Assembly: GCA_016490735.1 (NCBI GenBank)
Contig: JAEMWC010000748.1
Location: forward strand, 93,501-157,500
DNA: 64,000 nt
Direction of reading: 5' to 3'
From: Pachyseris speciosa
Lineage: Eukaryota; Cnidaria; Anthozoa; Scleractinia; Pachyseridae
Shown: in pieces, positions 14,442-28,100 of the stretch
Position numbering within the stretch: position 1 is the first letter of the stretch
Layout of the letters: the number at the start of each line of letters is the position of its first letter
The notes under the pieces: generated by a model
The model's input: only the letters and a program-made list of their open reading frames with translations
Databases searched by the model: none
What the model was told of the DNA's origin: nothing
Program-made: the position numbers and the translations under genes

Positions 14442-14556
14442 GGAGCAGAGTAGAGAACCAACAAACTCAGACCACTTATGACGCCGAGTCCGGGAATCGA
14501 ACCCGGGCCACATTGGTGGAAGGCGAGCGCTCTCACCACTGCGCCAACCCTAGCTA
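14388..14556 (-). mobile_element. tRNA-derived SINE with (ATT)n tail
   Basis: Read on the minus strand, the element starts near 14556 with a tRNA-like head. Box A resembles TGGCGCAGTGGTGAG, and box B is GGTTCGATTCC inside a GGCCCGGGTTCGATTCC context. A short body follows (about 14442-14480), then a perfect (ATT)n tail of about 52 bp at 14389-14441. The head with both internal RNA polymerase III promoter boxes plus a microsatellite tail is typical of SINEs mobilised by CR1/L2-like elements. It is not a functional tRNA gene: there is no well-formed acceptor stem. Confidence 0.75.
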
Positions 14557-15873
14557 ATAAAAAATTAAAAGCTGGAAAAAATCGCAGTTGATGTTCACAT
14601 TAACAGTCGCGTGCACTTGAACGACAAGAAATAACTTTCCTTGAGCAAGTAAACTATCGAAAAGCTTAATGGCGAGCGGGTTTCATTTTCAACTGTAAAT
14701 TGGCTTGTTACAAAGCGAAAACAACTTTATATCGTGACACGCGCCAATTAGATTAGCCTACTGTTAACGTGAACTGTGTGTTTCAGAAGAAAAGTGCAAA
14801 TTTATAAATCACGCAAATTGTGTTGGATGAATTTGGCCACTGATGTGGCCAAATTAAAGTTACAATACAGCAATAAATGTAAACAGATAAACTTAGTCAA
14901 AAAACGTGGGGCGAAAACAACGCCGCAGATATCGATAGAGAAAAAGTCATAATCCGTTGGCTGGCGAAAGGGGTGGTGGCGGGAAAAAAACTTGTCTCTT
15001 GATGTGATCACTCTGGTGGCAAGGGAACGAAGAACACACCTAACTAGGAACCTTGCCTATAAACCTTGCCTGAACCACCCTAAAACCTCATTGGTTATAG
15101 TTGACGTAATCTTCGTACATGATCAGGATTACTCAACGGGTTATCACGTGGGCATCATGTCGCGACATAAATGACACTATGGGTGGACATGGCAATTGTC
15201 CCTCCTCTAGAGAGCCTCTGTGGAGGAGAGAGAGGCAAACCTAAACGCCCTTGCAGTGGGAAGAAAGTGGTTAAGTTGCCCGACAAAGCCTGTGAATATG
15301 TCGTTCGGAAATCTGTGGTAATGATACATGGGCAAATTGTGATGGCGAGACGGCACTGGTTAAACAAGGTCCATTTTGCCAACTTTTTTAAGGGCGAAGT
15401 AGATTTATCTCAAAGTGGAGTAACCAAGTCTTGTGTTTGCAGTATAACTTGACGTTTGTGGATGTTTGCTGTGTGAAGACGCAAGAGTTTGCGCCTTCCT
15501 TTGAAAGTGAAGGTTACTTTTCAGAAAACAACCGAAATTATTCCCACTTTGACCGGCTTCGGTCTTGTTTGACCTGTGTACACGTCTCTCATGGCATTGT
15601 GGTATAGATATGCGATGACTGTAATGTAACTGGACAGCGTTAAACCGCGGGAAAACTAAGCAAGTAAACACCGCGTGAAGGGTTTCAGTTTTTGATAAGT
15701 TTATTTCAGCCTTTTACGACGTTGTCTTAGCGCTTGTTATATCATAAAGGTTCTTCTTAACGGGAGAATGGTGTCAAGTCTTGAAACCCGGATTAAGAGA
15801 CTCATATCGAAAGAAACAACGATAATTTTGCCACTTTGAGGAAACGCGCGTGTCGGCCAGGGAACTTAGATCG
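14557..15873. other. Region upstream of ERCC6L2
   Basis: 1.3 kb with no recognisable gene. It must contain the promoter and 5' untranslated region of ERCC6L2, but I see no TATA box that decides a start site. Open frames of up to 93 codons on both strands overlap each other and show no domain. Confidence 0.45.
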
Positions 15874-18800
15874 ATGGATTCAGTCGTGGAGAAGATGAAA
15901 AGCAATGACTCTACAACGGACGATGATGCTACAGAGGACGAAGAAGAGAAAAAAACAGTTGACGTAGCATTTGAAGGCCTTGAAAACAACACAGGGATCG
16001 AAACAAAATGGTATGGTAACTGCACAAGGCAGATGTACTGTACCTAGTACCTTTAATCATAGAATCCTACAGTTTTGTATCGCTCTTTATTTGGAAAGAT
16101 TTCCGCACAGCAGATATTAGGGACCTTTAGATTTGACTACGAATACGCCATTGAGGACGAGTACGACTTTTCAAATCTAGTTCGTGTGCTTTAGATAATC
16201 GCTTTTGACATCAATCCTGTTTCTAAAATCTCCTTTTCTGTTATTAAGCAATAGGGGCAGAATGAGGGTTCTGTGGAGGTGACTGGTTTGAAGTTTGAAA
16301 GTAGTACTCGTACTCGATCTCGTACTCGTACTCAAATCTAAAGTCCCCTATTAACTATACATGCATGACCTTCATACTAACGCTTTTCAAAAAACAGCGA
16401 GCATAGATAGAGCTTGACTGTGTGGAATTTAACATGCAAGTCTTGTGAAGGAGGTAATTTTGTGAGAACGGTGGGCGAGGGGGAGGGTCATGGGGGAGGG
16501 TTCTGGAGAGAAACATTCAGTTACACGTTAAGTGTCTTACAGGAAGACTCTTGATAGGGCTAATCAGGCCCATTGTGTACATGTATCTTTACAATCACCA
16601 ATACACAAATTACATTCATTGTACATTACATCTTGTACATAAATTATACCAACGGCTACTAGATACTCTACTCAGCTGTTCCTGCTTGTTCTGATACTTG
16701 AATGTAAGTGGTTGACATTACTTTGCAGCTTGTATACTTTGATGGATCATTACTACTCCTTCATATTAATTGATACGACAACAGTTGTGACAAACAAATG
16801 GCCCATCACTGGTGAACAAGCTATAACAATTTTCTAAACACAATAGGGCTCATCTTAAGCTATAACCACTGAAAGCTAAAGATAGAGGTGTCTCCAACAG
16901 GTTACACTTTTGTTATAGTAATCTAATTATGTTGAGAAAGTTGTCATAGCCTGTTCATCAATGATAATGAGCATTTGTTTAATACCAGTTTTGTTTGATA
17001 CCAGTATTGAAAGGAACATAAAGCATTTCTTGCTGCAAGACCATCTTGGGGGTGAATGAAACTCATAGATATAAATTTAAACATGTATGCTCTTTTTTTC
17101 TTTGATGTAACAGCCACAATAATACCAGGCATAAGGGAGAAAGCTGTGAAGAAACTCTGGACTCTGGAGATGATACATCATTAAAAGGTACTCATTATAA
17201 ATTACAAAATGTTTTGATGATAATAGCTGGTTCAAATGGCATACATATTTACATGTATTTGGTACTCAGACTTGGAAAACCTAAGTGTAAAAACCATATC
17301 AAACTTGCCCAGCCAAGAGGGTGCTCTAAGAAAACATTTTGGAAACCTAAAACTCTGAGCCTTTGAAGTCCAGGGTGCCCAGCATTTAAATTTTGAGCAA
17401 AAGCTAAGATTTCCTTCCTGCTCAAACACAAATGTAAGTTGAACTGATCTTTGAAAATTAGACCAGGTCATTCTGTTGAAATTTCAGGCAGTGATGATCT
17501 CTCTATCACTCAGTTTTTAGTAACAGTTACTCTTGTTTTAAATGTTGACCCAAGTGTTTCATTTTTTGTGCTGTCCAGGAATGATCTGCCTCGCCCCATA
17601 TAGTGGTGATAATGAATATTATGAAGCAGTGATAAACTCCATCCACATGACCTCTGGTGGGCAGACGCAAGCTGTTGTTACATTCTTTGGGTGAGGCTAT
17701 CATGAAATAATTGAAGGGCTGAGAGCATAAACAGCCTATGTGTAATTTTAGGTCGTTTTTTGATTTTGCTCAGAAATGAAACAAATTTTTGCATGTGACC
17801 TGCAAGCAATTCAGTTGAAAACATTGTCCGGTGTTTTATCACTGATTTTTGTTTCATTTCCAAGCAAAATCGAAAAACAACCTAACATTACACTTAGGCA
17901 GGTTATGCTCTCAGCCCTTCAATTATTGTAACCATTGTACAAGTTAAGTACACTGTGGTTATTGTAATATTCCCTTTTCATACATTTAGAGTTACAGCTG
18001 AATACAAACACCAATGACACATTAGGGCCGTTTATACGAGAAGAAATATGGTGCGGCTCACTCTGGCCACGGCTTCCATAAAACACGAAAGGAACTATTC
18101 ATACGAGTGCAAACTCCTAGGCCAGGATAAGCCGCAGCTTGAGAAAGCTGTGAACATAGATTTTGTACCATTTATAAGGGGTGTTCGTGTCTTATGTAAG
18201 CCGTGGCCAGAGTAAGCCTAAGCTTATTTTCTCTCATATAAACAGCCCTATTGATTCAGGGTTAGTCTCGACCCAACATAAAAAATTCACAAATACCAGC
18301 GGGAAAGTGCCTGAAATGTAAAAATTGAACAATAGACAGAGTTGCAAATAGGTCATCTTCTGGCTGGAATTTGTGAAAATCTTCACTTCAGATAGAGGGC
18401 AACCTTGTAAAAATGCATTTCTCAGTGCTTGTATTCAGTGGTCAATTGGCAAACTTGACACTGGACTCATTTCTTACTGAAGCACCTTTCAAATGTACAT
18501 TGTACTATTTAACTACATGTTTCAATGTTAAGCTCAAAGGGGCGTCACTGCCTTGGGGGTGTTGATCTGTCTCTCCATCCCTGCATTTGACAGATGAATT
18601 ATTTTATAAGCAGTGTAATTACATGCCTGAAAAGCAAATAATTCACTCAAAATAAAAATTTTATAGGGACGTGATCCCCTTTGATGCAAAGGAAGGGACT
18701 TTTCTTGAAAAATTAAAATCAGACATGAAACACTTTGGCAAATGCAATTCCAGGTGCCATACTGGCCTCTGTAAACTGTGTACGCTCTTGACACTAATCA

Positions 18801-19104
18801 GCCTCTGATTTCTCCTTACATTATTACTTCTTGATCATTGACAAACATATATTACCTGTTATGAGAATAAAGGGAATAATCAGCCTGCTAATGTTACTTT
18901 TTGTAGATACGAATCTGAAGGAAGTGAGGTAGTTCCTGTGACAGTTCTCAGAGCAATTGGAAAGCAGCCAGGTAACTTAAACAAGAAGACTGGTTTGTGT
19001 TACATGTACTGACCGCCGACCGGTTAGCTCAGTGGTTGAGTACCGGACTACCGTGCGGGAGGTCGCGGGTTCAAACCCCGGCCGGACCAACACTCAGGGT
19101 CTTT

Positions 19105-19137
<33 letters not shown>

Positions 19138-22100
19138 GATATCTGCAAATGGTTAGACTTTCTAGTCTTCTCGGATAAGGACGATAAACCGTAGGCCCCG
19201 TCTCACAACTCTTCATAATTGATTCTGTGGGACGTTAAAGAACCCACGCACTGTTCGAAAAGAGTAGGGGACGTAGTCCCCGGTGTGGTGGTCTATCTCT
19301 ACGGGGAGGGATTTGCAGTTACGGGCCTACAGTAATTGGCGCACGCTGTTGTAGTGTCCCTGCCAGGTCTCTGGCGAAGCTAATAAAATAAAATAAAAAT
19401 AAAATACTGTACATGTACAGTATGGTGTATGTGTAATATAACTGGGAGAAAAAAGTCTTTGAACATGTCATCTTTGTGTGTGTTGTAGACCGCTGAAAGA
19501 CTGTTGAAAAAAGAAACTGGAATTCTCAATAATTAAATTTGGAATGGTGTGAACTTGATGAGAACATGCAAGGGCTACTGAGAGTGCACGAGAGTTTCAG
19601 GCCCAACAAGTGTGAAAGTGTCCATTCTCAACAACTCTCGTCCTTGTACCCAGATTAACCTCTGACTTCAGACATTCAGCCCATGTTTTACCCCAAATTG
19701 TAGTTGGAATCCAACGTGGAGTAGAATAATTATTTGCATCTTGGACCTAATGTTTAAAACTATTGGATGCTTTGTTCCTTTGCAGATAGATTTGTAATCC
19801 AGGGGGATTCCACTCCTTCATTACAGAAGAAAAGGAAAGGTAAGAATATCAGTTGGGGTATTTAATAATGACTGTTATGTTTAATTCAGTTAATGACGAC
19901 GGCAACGGCGACGGCGACAGCGACGGCGATGACGACGACAACAACGACGACGATAAAGCATTAAGTAGTTCCAGGTCATATTGCTTCATTCTTTAATCCA
20001 CCATTCAAATATATGTGGTTTTCATATGTTAACTAGCTCATTGCTTTTCGTTGTCTATTAATTCAACCTTCTTATTAACTGAAGCTATTATTAATGTGAT
20101 GATGTTGGACATCACCATCCTCAGTTTAAAACTTGAGTCATACATTTCAGCTAACCAATTCACTTCACTGTATTTGCTTTGTTTTTGTGGCAGGGAAATT
20201 GAACGTTTCTATTCAGCATAATAGAAGACTGCTCAGAAGTGGAAAATCAAGAAAGAAAAGTAAGAGTAATGTGACAAGAGAAGACTGTGAGAAAAGCAAT
20301 GAGAGAACAGAACACAGAGCGTCTAAAGAAAAAACAACATTAACACCAGCCAAACCAAGCAATGTAAGCTTTGATGCTTCTTGTAAGAAAACTGAGGAAG
20401 ATGACGATGATGAAATGTTAGCAGATGGTGAGGTTCTGTGTATTTTTAGTGGTATTAAGTGTGTATGCCATTTACCTTCCATGAAACTAACAATAATTAT
20501 TATCTTACAGAGTATGCTAGAGTACAGTGGAACCTACGTGTAGATTAACAACTGTGCATCTTTACATGCTATGCCAGTCAAATCTCTCCTCTCAAATTTC
20601 TTTTTCTTTTTTTTCTCACAAATTTTACCTTCTAGATGGAATTTGTGCTTGTGTCTGAGTAGCACAAAATAGAAGTTAAACTAAAACATGTTTGATTGAA
20701 ATTTTGATCATGTTTCGGTATTCAGGTTTTGATGATCAAGACATGGAAAGACCATCCTTCACACAGGCAGCCCAGTATCCCTCAGTACCTTTGGTGCTAT
20801 CAGAGCCTGGGGTTCAACCAGTGACTCAGGTGAGAGTTTTATTACACATGACTTGTGTAAAATCTTTTAGTCTGCCGTTGATCAATGGCATTCAACTGAA
20901 AAGAAAAACACATAACCAAATTTTCTGTCTACGGCCGTGAACTAGTACATTGTATAGTTTCCCACATAGCAGTTGTTAGTTATCGTCCCATGCATGTCCA
21001 GTACTCACCACTTGTTTAAATCATGAAGGCTATGATTCAAGTTGTCCAAGTGGTACGAGTCGTAAAATTAAAGGCTTAAGGCCCAGGCAAATGTCTTCAA
21101 CATTTGCTTTGATCAACATCGGTTCGATTTTGTTGAACGCCAATGTCAAAACTGTTTGCCACCCCCTTTCAACTGTGTTGAAACATGTTGAATGCTGTAA
21201 GTTGAATCGATGTTGAATGAGTATAAAAGTGTTTAAACTTTGCTTCAACATCCATTCAACATTTCTTTTGTTATTGTGAATGTTGAACGATGTTGAAGCC
21301 GTTTGCCACCCATTTTCAACATTGTAAGGTATGTGCGTGTGCACTAAGCAGTTGTCTCTCAAAGATGTATTCTTAGTAACAACTGCAGGACTGAATACCA
21401 AGCCTCTCGTAAAGCTTTGTTGAATCAAATGTTGAAGCCATTTGCCACCTCCAGCGTTGAACATCATTCAACAGGGTGCAACAAAATCAAACCAATGTTG
21501 AAGCAAAATATGTTGAAGCCATTGCCCTGGGGCTTCACAATTATTGGTACGAGTCAAGCTGACTTTTCAGTGCACTTTTGCTTAGATGTATACACAAGAA
21601 TGAAATGATATCACTACTGGAAAGCAATATGTTTAGACCTCTTCCAATTAGTTCACTTTGGACTTTGTTAGAAAGAGGGTCTTTCTAACTGTAAAACAGT
21701 AGGATAGGCTAGTATTCACAGAGTGAATGCCACATGAGAATTCAACAGCTCTTAATTGACAAACAAACTTAAAGTAACAAAGGCTACAGTCTAGCTATAG
21801 CAGAGACTACATCAACCAAACAAACAGCAAAACTACTGACTGAGCAGTTATAAGGATACTTTTTCACAAATTAATGTGATCAAGTAAGCTGAAGCCACTC
21901 TAAGGGTACTAAGGCCACAAGGTAGCGGGCATTACCCCTTAAATTTACCAAAGCAAAGATTGAGCCCAAGCACTAGCACCCATGGACAGCTGTTTCAGCC
22001 TTGTTAGGCCTCATCAGCTTGGCATAGCTAATGCTCAGGCTCAAGAACAGTTATACTTTGATGGACAGGCATGTTAACTGGCAGAGGGATGGGAGGGCGG

Positions 22101-25100
22101 GGAACTGGTTGTTACTGGATGGCGAAAAAACTGTTCATGTGTCGGAGTGTTAAATCTGATATCCTGTCTGGTAGTCAGCGCCCATCCAGCTTACCTCTTT
22201 CATATGTTCAGCTGGCAACAACACCATATTTTCCCTTATAATCATAAAGCAAAGTCTTGGCACTTTTTCCCATCTGAGTCATTCCTTCTTCCTTCTTTCA
22301 CAGTCTAATTATCTTTTCTTTAGGTTCCAGCCACCATCAATCGTTACCTGCGAGATTATCAGCGAGATGGAGTTCGCTTTCTGTACCAGCACTTCTCACA
22401 AAACACTGGAGCAATCCTTGGTGATGATATGGGTTTGGGAAAGACTGTTCAGGTCAGAAAGTGAAGGAAAGTTGAATGGGTGACTAAAGTACATGTACTG
22501 TATACTATAACTTCAGATTTAGCATTGTTACTAAGTGGTTTTTGCGTATGCTACTTTATGGTATGGTATGGAATGGCAGAGCATGGTATGGTGCACTGTA
22601 GGTTCATGAATGGAGAACCTGGTGTGCACATGATTGTGTAGATGTTCAGAAGTGCAGGTCTGTGTTACTATATTATACATGTACAGCTAGGTGCAAGTAG
22701 ATGCAAGTGTCCATGGTTCAGCCTCACTCAGACATAATCCATGCAGGCAGCCTTTTTAAAAGCCTCCATTCTTTGTTCTTTTATAATTTGGTTAGGGAAC
22801 GTGTTGCAGTCTCTAATTGTGTGCTCTTGAAAACTGTGTTTATATTTGTCTATCTTTGCACTGACTTCAATAAATTCACCGATAGTACAGGAACAATACA
22901 GTGTAGATGATACTACAGACCAGGTAATTTTTTAAAATCGTTTAGGTGATATCTTTCATTGCTGCCGTCCTGGGAAAAAGCGGTACGAAGGCTGACATAT
23001 TCTGTAAATTTATGGATGGAAAAAACAAAGGAAAACAGGTTGGTGATTAAAAGTTGAGAATGTATCCTTTCGAATCGATAGTAGCATCTTATTGTTTTTG
23101 TGGAAAGTAAAACGAACGGAACACGGGCGCGAACAAATTTCCTCGCGCGAGGAGACGCCTTCCGTTGGAGGCGTGTTTTCTTCCAGTCTGCTCTCCGTCC
23201 GTTTATACAAAACTGTAGGTTGAGTATTCAAAGACTGGCACCCTACTAACTGTCTTGGTCATTCGTTAAGTTATATCAGTCCCCTCTACTAACTATGATT
23301 ATCATTCGATACTTTTTTCCTTCGTTTTCACTGGTTTCAGAAAAGAGAGTTGAGCAGCAACGAAAGAGGCACCTTTCTGATTGTCAGTCCGGGCTCGGTG
23401 ATGTACAATTGGAAGGAAGAGTTAGAGACCTGGGGACATTTTAAGACGGGGCTCTTTCATGGTAGCACCAAGGGGGACACTTTACAACGCACCTTAAGAG
23501 GACGGCTGGATGTGGCACTGACCACCTATGAGACCATGAGAAACCACTTGGTGAGTTAGAAAAGTAAACTGAACTTTGTATGTCCGAGTTGAGACCAACA
23601 TCTTACTTTTCCTTGCGATGTTACTGATTCATCATCTTATGAGAATATGGGAAATAATCACCAAAGATGAGATTTCCTGATGCGTGACCAAATTCTCTCC
23701 ACTTGTGTTACATTGTCTTCACTTTCGTTCTCAAAGAGTTTGTAGCGATTCCTTGCTGAGCACAAAGATTTTGGCAAATAATTTGCTTCCCGCTGTTAGA
23801 ACTTCGTTTCGTTCACCTAATATTATATATTTCTGTTCTATTTAAGTCTTAAAAATATATGTTACGTATTTCTTTCGCTTCAGGATGATTTGAACAAAGT
23901 CCAATGGTTGGCAGTAGTCATGGATGAAGTTCATCGCCTCAAAGATCGCAAAGCGCAGATCACCATCGCTGCTAAAGCTCTTAGTGTCAAGAGAAGGTGA
24001 AAACGAAGTCCTTACATATAAAGCGCTTGTATTTAACTTAACTTTTGTATTAAACCAAAGTATGGGTGATATTTGATTGAATCAGAACAAGAACAGAAAG
24101 CGGGGTGAAGATATCGGAACTCGAAGAAATAAATATTCCTGCTTTTCATGCAGTGTCATCAAAATATTATAACGTAGACTACGGGAACCAAAATACCGAG
24201 CTTTCAATTTTTTTTTCTACGCCCCGGTGAAACAGATGTTGAAGGAAAATTTTGTGGCTGCTTTATTTCTTTACTTCACAAGGACAGTAATTTGAAATTT
24301 GACGAAATTCGAAGCGGCCCGAAGTGTAAGAATTTTCAAAAGTAATGTAACTGGAATTCTCTCTTTATGTTTTAAGTTTCAGTACGATATTAATGTCAAG
24401 TTCCACCTTAACAATTCTGATGATTGTTGTGGGACGAATCCGGTTTAGAAATACTCTTAAAGAGAATACTCTAAAATGACACTGCATTCTGAAAACGGAA
24501 TCCTCAGAACAGCGCGCAGAATAGCCTGGGTCGAGCGTCTGAACCACCTTTTGGGCTTGGCCGGCCACGCACGATTTTCCCGCCAAAACTTCCGAGTAAA
24601 CTCTGTTGGTTCTGCTATCGAGAGCAGAATGAATTAACGGAATGCTATTCCCTTCATATTCTTATCATTCCGCAAACAGAATAGGCGTCAAAAGAACTCG
24701 AATAACATCTACAGTGTATTCCAAGCATTCCTGTTCCGGAGTAGTGCCAAAAAATGTAGCCTTAGTGATGAGACTAATACACTAATCACTTCTATTGGGC
24801 ATACAATTAGATACGGACTCACAGGGACCCCACTACAGAACAAACTGGAGGAATTCTGGTGTGTATTGGACTGGGCAAACCCGGGGAGTCTGGGAAAAGT
24901 TAAGCGGTTTAACCTGGAGTATGGTAAACCAATCAGAGAAGGGCAGACATTTGATGCAACCAAGAGAGAACTGGCACTAGGCAGGAAAAGTGAGTTTATG
25001 CAGACGGTAAAAAATAAGAAATGAAAATTCTTGCCTTGGAGAGAATCAAATCTCCCGAGGTAATGAGAAACGTCTGTTGACTGAGTGTTGTTTCAATGAT

Positions 25101-28100
25101 AGATGGATAGCTTCCATTCCGTACTGTACGACTGAGATGAAATTGTTTTCCCGCTCTTTTATGAACCGTTTTTATGGCAGTGTAAGAGCCTGATTTTGTA
25201 ACGGAGTTGTTGAAGCTGACACCAGAAAACTTTTGTTCGGGGCTCTTACAATTTCTTATACACAAAAGTTTTACAAAGTGACCGATCCTTTCAAGCAAAA
25301 TCCTTTGCTCACTAAGGTTTGATAGTTCAGTGAAAGAGCTTTGTCTTTGATATTAGCGACCTTCAGACCAGACTACGAGTCCGAGATTGAGTACGAGTAA
25401 GACTTTGAAATTTCAAAACAGCCGTGTTCTCAGAGGCCTCGCTCCTAAGTGTTGTTGAACAGAATAGAATGAGGCTCTAGGAACGAAAGTTGGTGTCATA
25501 CATGATAATCTAATTGAATATGTGAATGATCATCGCAGTTATGAACACTACTTAAGCAGTAGTGAAAATAAAGCCTGAAGAAATTCAGGCATTTACGTAC
25601 AAGCCTGATTTTTTTCAGGCTTTATTTTCACTACTGCTTACATAGTGTTCACAACTGCGATGATCATTCACATATTCAATTATTATTCCGCAGTTCAATA
25701 TTCATACTCATGATAATCTAAGCTTGCGACTAGGAATTAGAAAGTCGTACTCGTACTCGATCTCGTACTCGTAAGATCTGAAGGTCGCTATTGTATAAGC
25801 CGGCTGCTCTAAACCTGTTCAACACAGAATGTTCTTCACGATTTTCCTTGTAGCTGTTTGGATTCCATTATATAACAAGTACGTACATTAATAAGTTCAA
25901 GTTTTTCTTTTTATCGGAAAAGGATCAGATCGAGAAAAATCTATTTTCCCCTTGTCTCAAGAATTTTCTGGTAGTTTACTTTTATATGTAATCACACTGC
26001 TACATGGTTAGTCGCTATCGAAACCTTGACCACACCTTTCCAACCTGTCGTGTTCCTAGTTTCTCTTGAGTATTCAGTCATCAAGTGATGCAGTGAAAGC
26101 TGCGGTGGTTTGTATGTTGCCTTTGATCCTTGTGATTTGCTTGTTGTTGTAGAATCGAAAGATCTTCAAGAAAGAATTGGCAAATTCTTCCTTCGAAGGA
26201 CGAAAGACTTGATAGCGAATCAGCTCCCTAACAAAGGTACGTTTTCATAGGAAAGATTAGATGTCCTTTATACTGACTTGTCGTGTGTCATATTTACATT
26301 TTAAGACGAGGGTGAATAGGTCTACAGATCGTCGGATTACGTAAGTAATTTTGCTTGATTGCGGATTCAGAGTGAAACTGATCGTAACGGATTTGCAGAT
26401 CCTACAACTCTAACGGATTACCCTTTTACCATTTTTGATTTTTTGTTGTAATAACGTGCGCTTCGTAGATTCCAGACGTCTTTAAAACGTTTTTTTTTCT
26501 TGTTTTCAATTGTTTCTGCGTTGTTTTTATTTAGTTTTTTTTTCACGGCCCAGATTCAACGGTTGTCACGCACCTATAGAAGTTACGACGCACCCGGTGT
26601 GCTAGGGCCATTTATAGGTGAGACGAAGGTTTTCCCTGCGTGAAGCGCTCCCTTGTTCAAACTTCCTATTCACAGCTCTCACAATGCAAGCGCTTTATAA
26701 TCGTACAGACGTGTGTGCGTTCATTTTCAAAGTACAAGAAATCTAAATATATGACTGTTTGGCTGCAACACAATATCATACAGCAGTTGTCAAAAACCGG
26801 CGTGACAAACCAATTGTCGATTCATATTCAGTTCAGATTTAAGCGGATTCAGACTGGAATCAGTCGATCGGATTTGGATTTGAGCAGTTTAGGGTTCTGT
26901 GATCCAATTATAACAGTGGTGGATTTACATACCCGTATTCATCTGTATCTTTTAACTTTCCAGATGAGTTGGTAGTGTTTTGGTGGATTTACATACCCGT
27001 ATTCATCTGTATCTTTTAACTTTCCAGATGAGTTGGTGGTGTTTTGTCCGCTGACTTCTTTTCAAGAAGACGTGTATCAGACTCTCCTTCAGAACCCGGA
27101 TGTGGAACTGGTCAGAAAAAAGAACTTTCCGTGTGACTGCGGCAGTGGGGTGGACAGGGGCAAGTGTTGTTACATGGTAGGTACAGAAAGACCATAAAAG
27201 ATGTGTTCGTATAATTAACGGGTTTCGATATTGTATTGGTCAATCGACGAATAACTGTTTGTGTATTTATCCCACTTTGCGAATGTGATAAGAAGCAAGC
27301 GGCACTGGTGCTGGTCACTTGTGTCTTCATTCGGCATTGTTCAACTTCCTTAAGCATTCGATTTATATTCAATTCGTTTACTGTTGATAGTTTAATAATG
27401 CTCTGCAGTGATAAAAGAAGGGTAAAAAATGGCAGATAGAAGAGAACACCTAATTCTACTCAAGGACTACTTGTTACGCTGCCTTTTGTTGGGTAACTTG
27501 TAACTTCTCAAGGAAGTGAAGCCCGAAGATCCAACACGATATTTTACAAAATTACGTCTAGCTTGTCATAAAGCTCCTTTTCAGCAGCCCTCAAGTTTTG
27601 TGATGGAAAATAATTTGGATGATGTTCTGTTTTAAAGCTGTCATCTCAGTGATGATACTTAAGCGTTTTGTTCAGGTGAAGTCGAATCAGGTGCGGGATT
27701 CAAAATCCACATTAAAAGTTTGCAAGTGACTAGGTTTACATTGGCTCGATTTCCGCCGCTCAATCGGTTCCGGGAGGAAAGCCCGGACCCGAGTGAGCGG
27801 CGGAAATCGAGCCTAGGTTTACAGTGCTGTAAATAATTCATGATTATTGATCGTTGTATCATCATCGTTATCACCATCATCGTCGTCGCTGTCGTCCTCA
27901 TCATCATCATCTTCAAGTTAACAGATTTATGCTTGGACCTTACGTTACATCTCAGTGTTATGCTATGCCATAGCACTTCAATTTTCCCAGTGTGTGGTAA
28001 CCTTTTTCGTTCCCGCCAGTATCACCAAACCTGAGCTGTTTGACTGGTAGACGTGTCTTGTCTGTGAGGAGACCACTGTCTTTCCGCCATACACCGTCAT

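Noticed and set aside
14490..14556. tRNA gene
   Set aside because: Internal promoter boxes are good, but the acceptor stem does not pair and an (ATT)n tail follows; it is a SINE head.
14345..14557. Asn-rich protein from the (AAT)n tract
   Set aside because: Microsatellite tail of a SINE read as codons; not a gene.
15171..15452. 93-codon ORF upstream of ERCC6L2
   Set aside because: No domain, starts without context, and overlaps an equally long frame on the minus strand.
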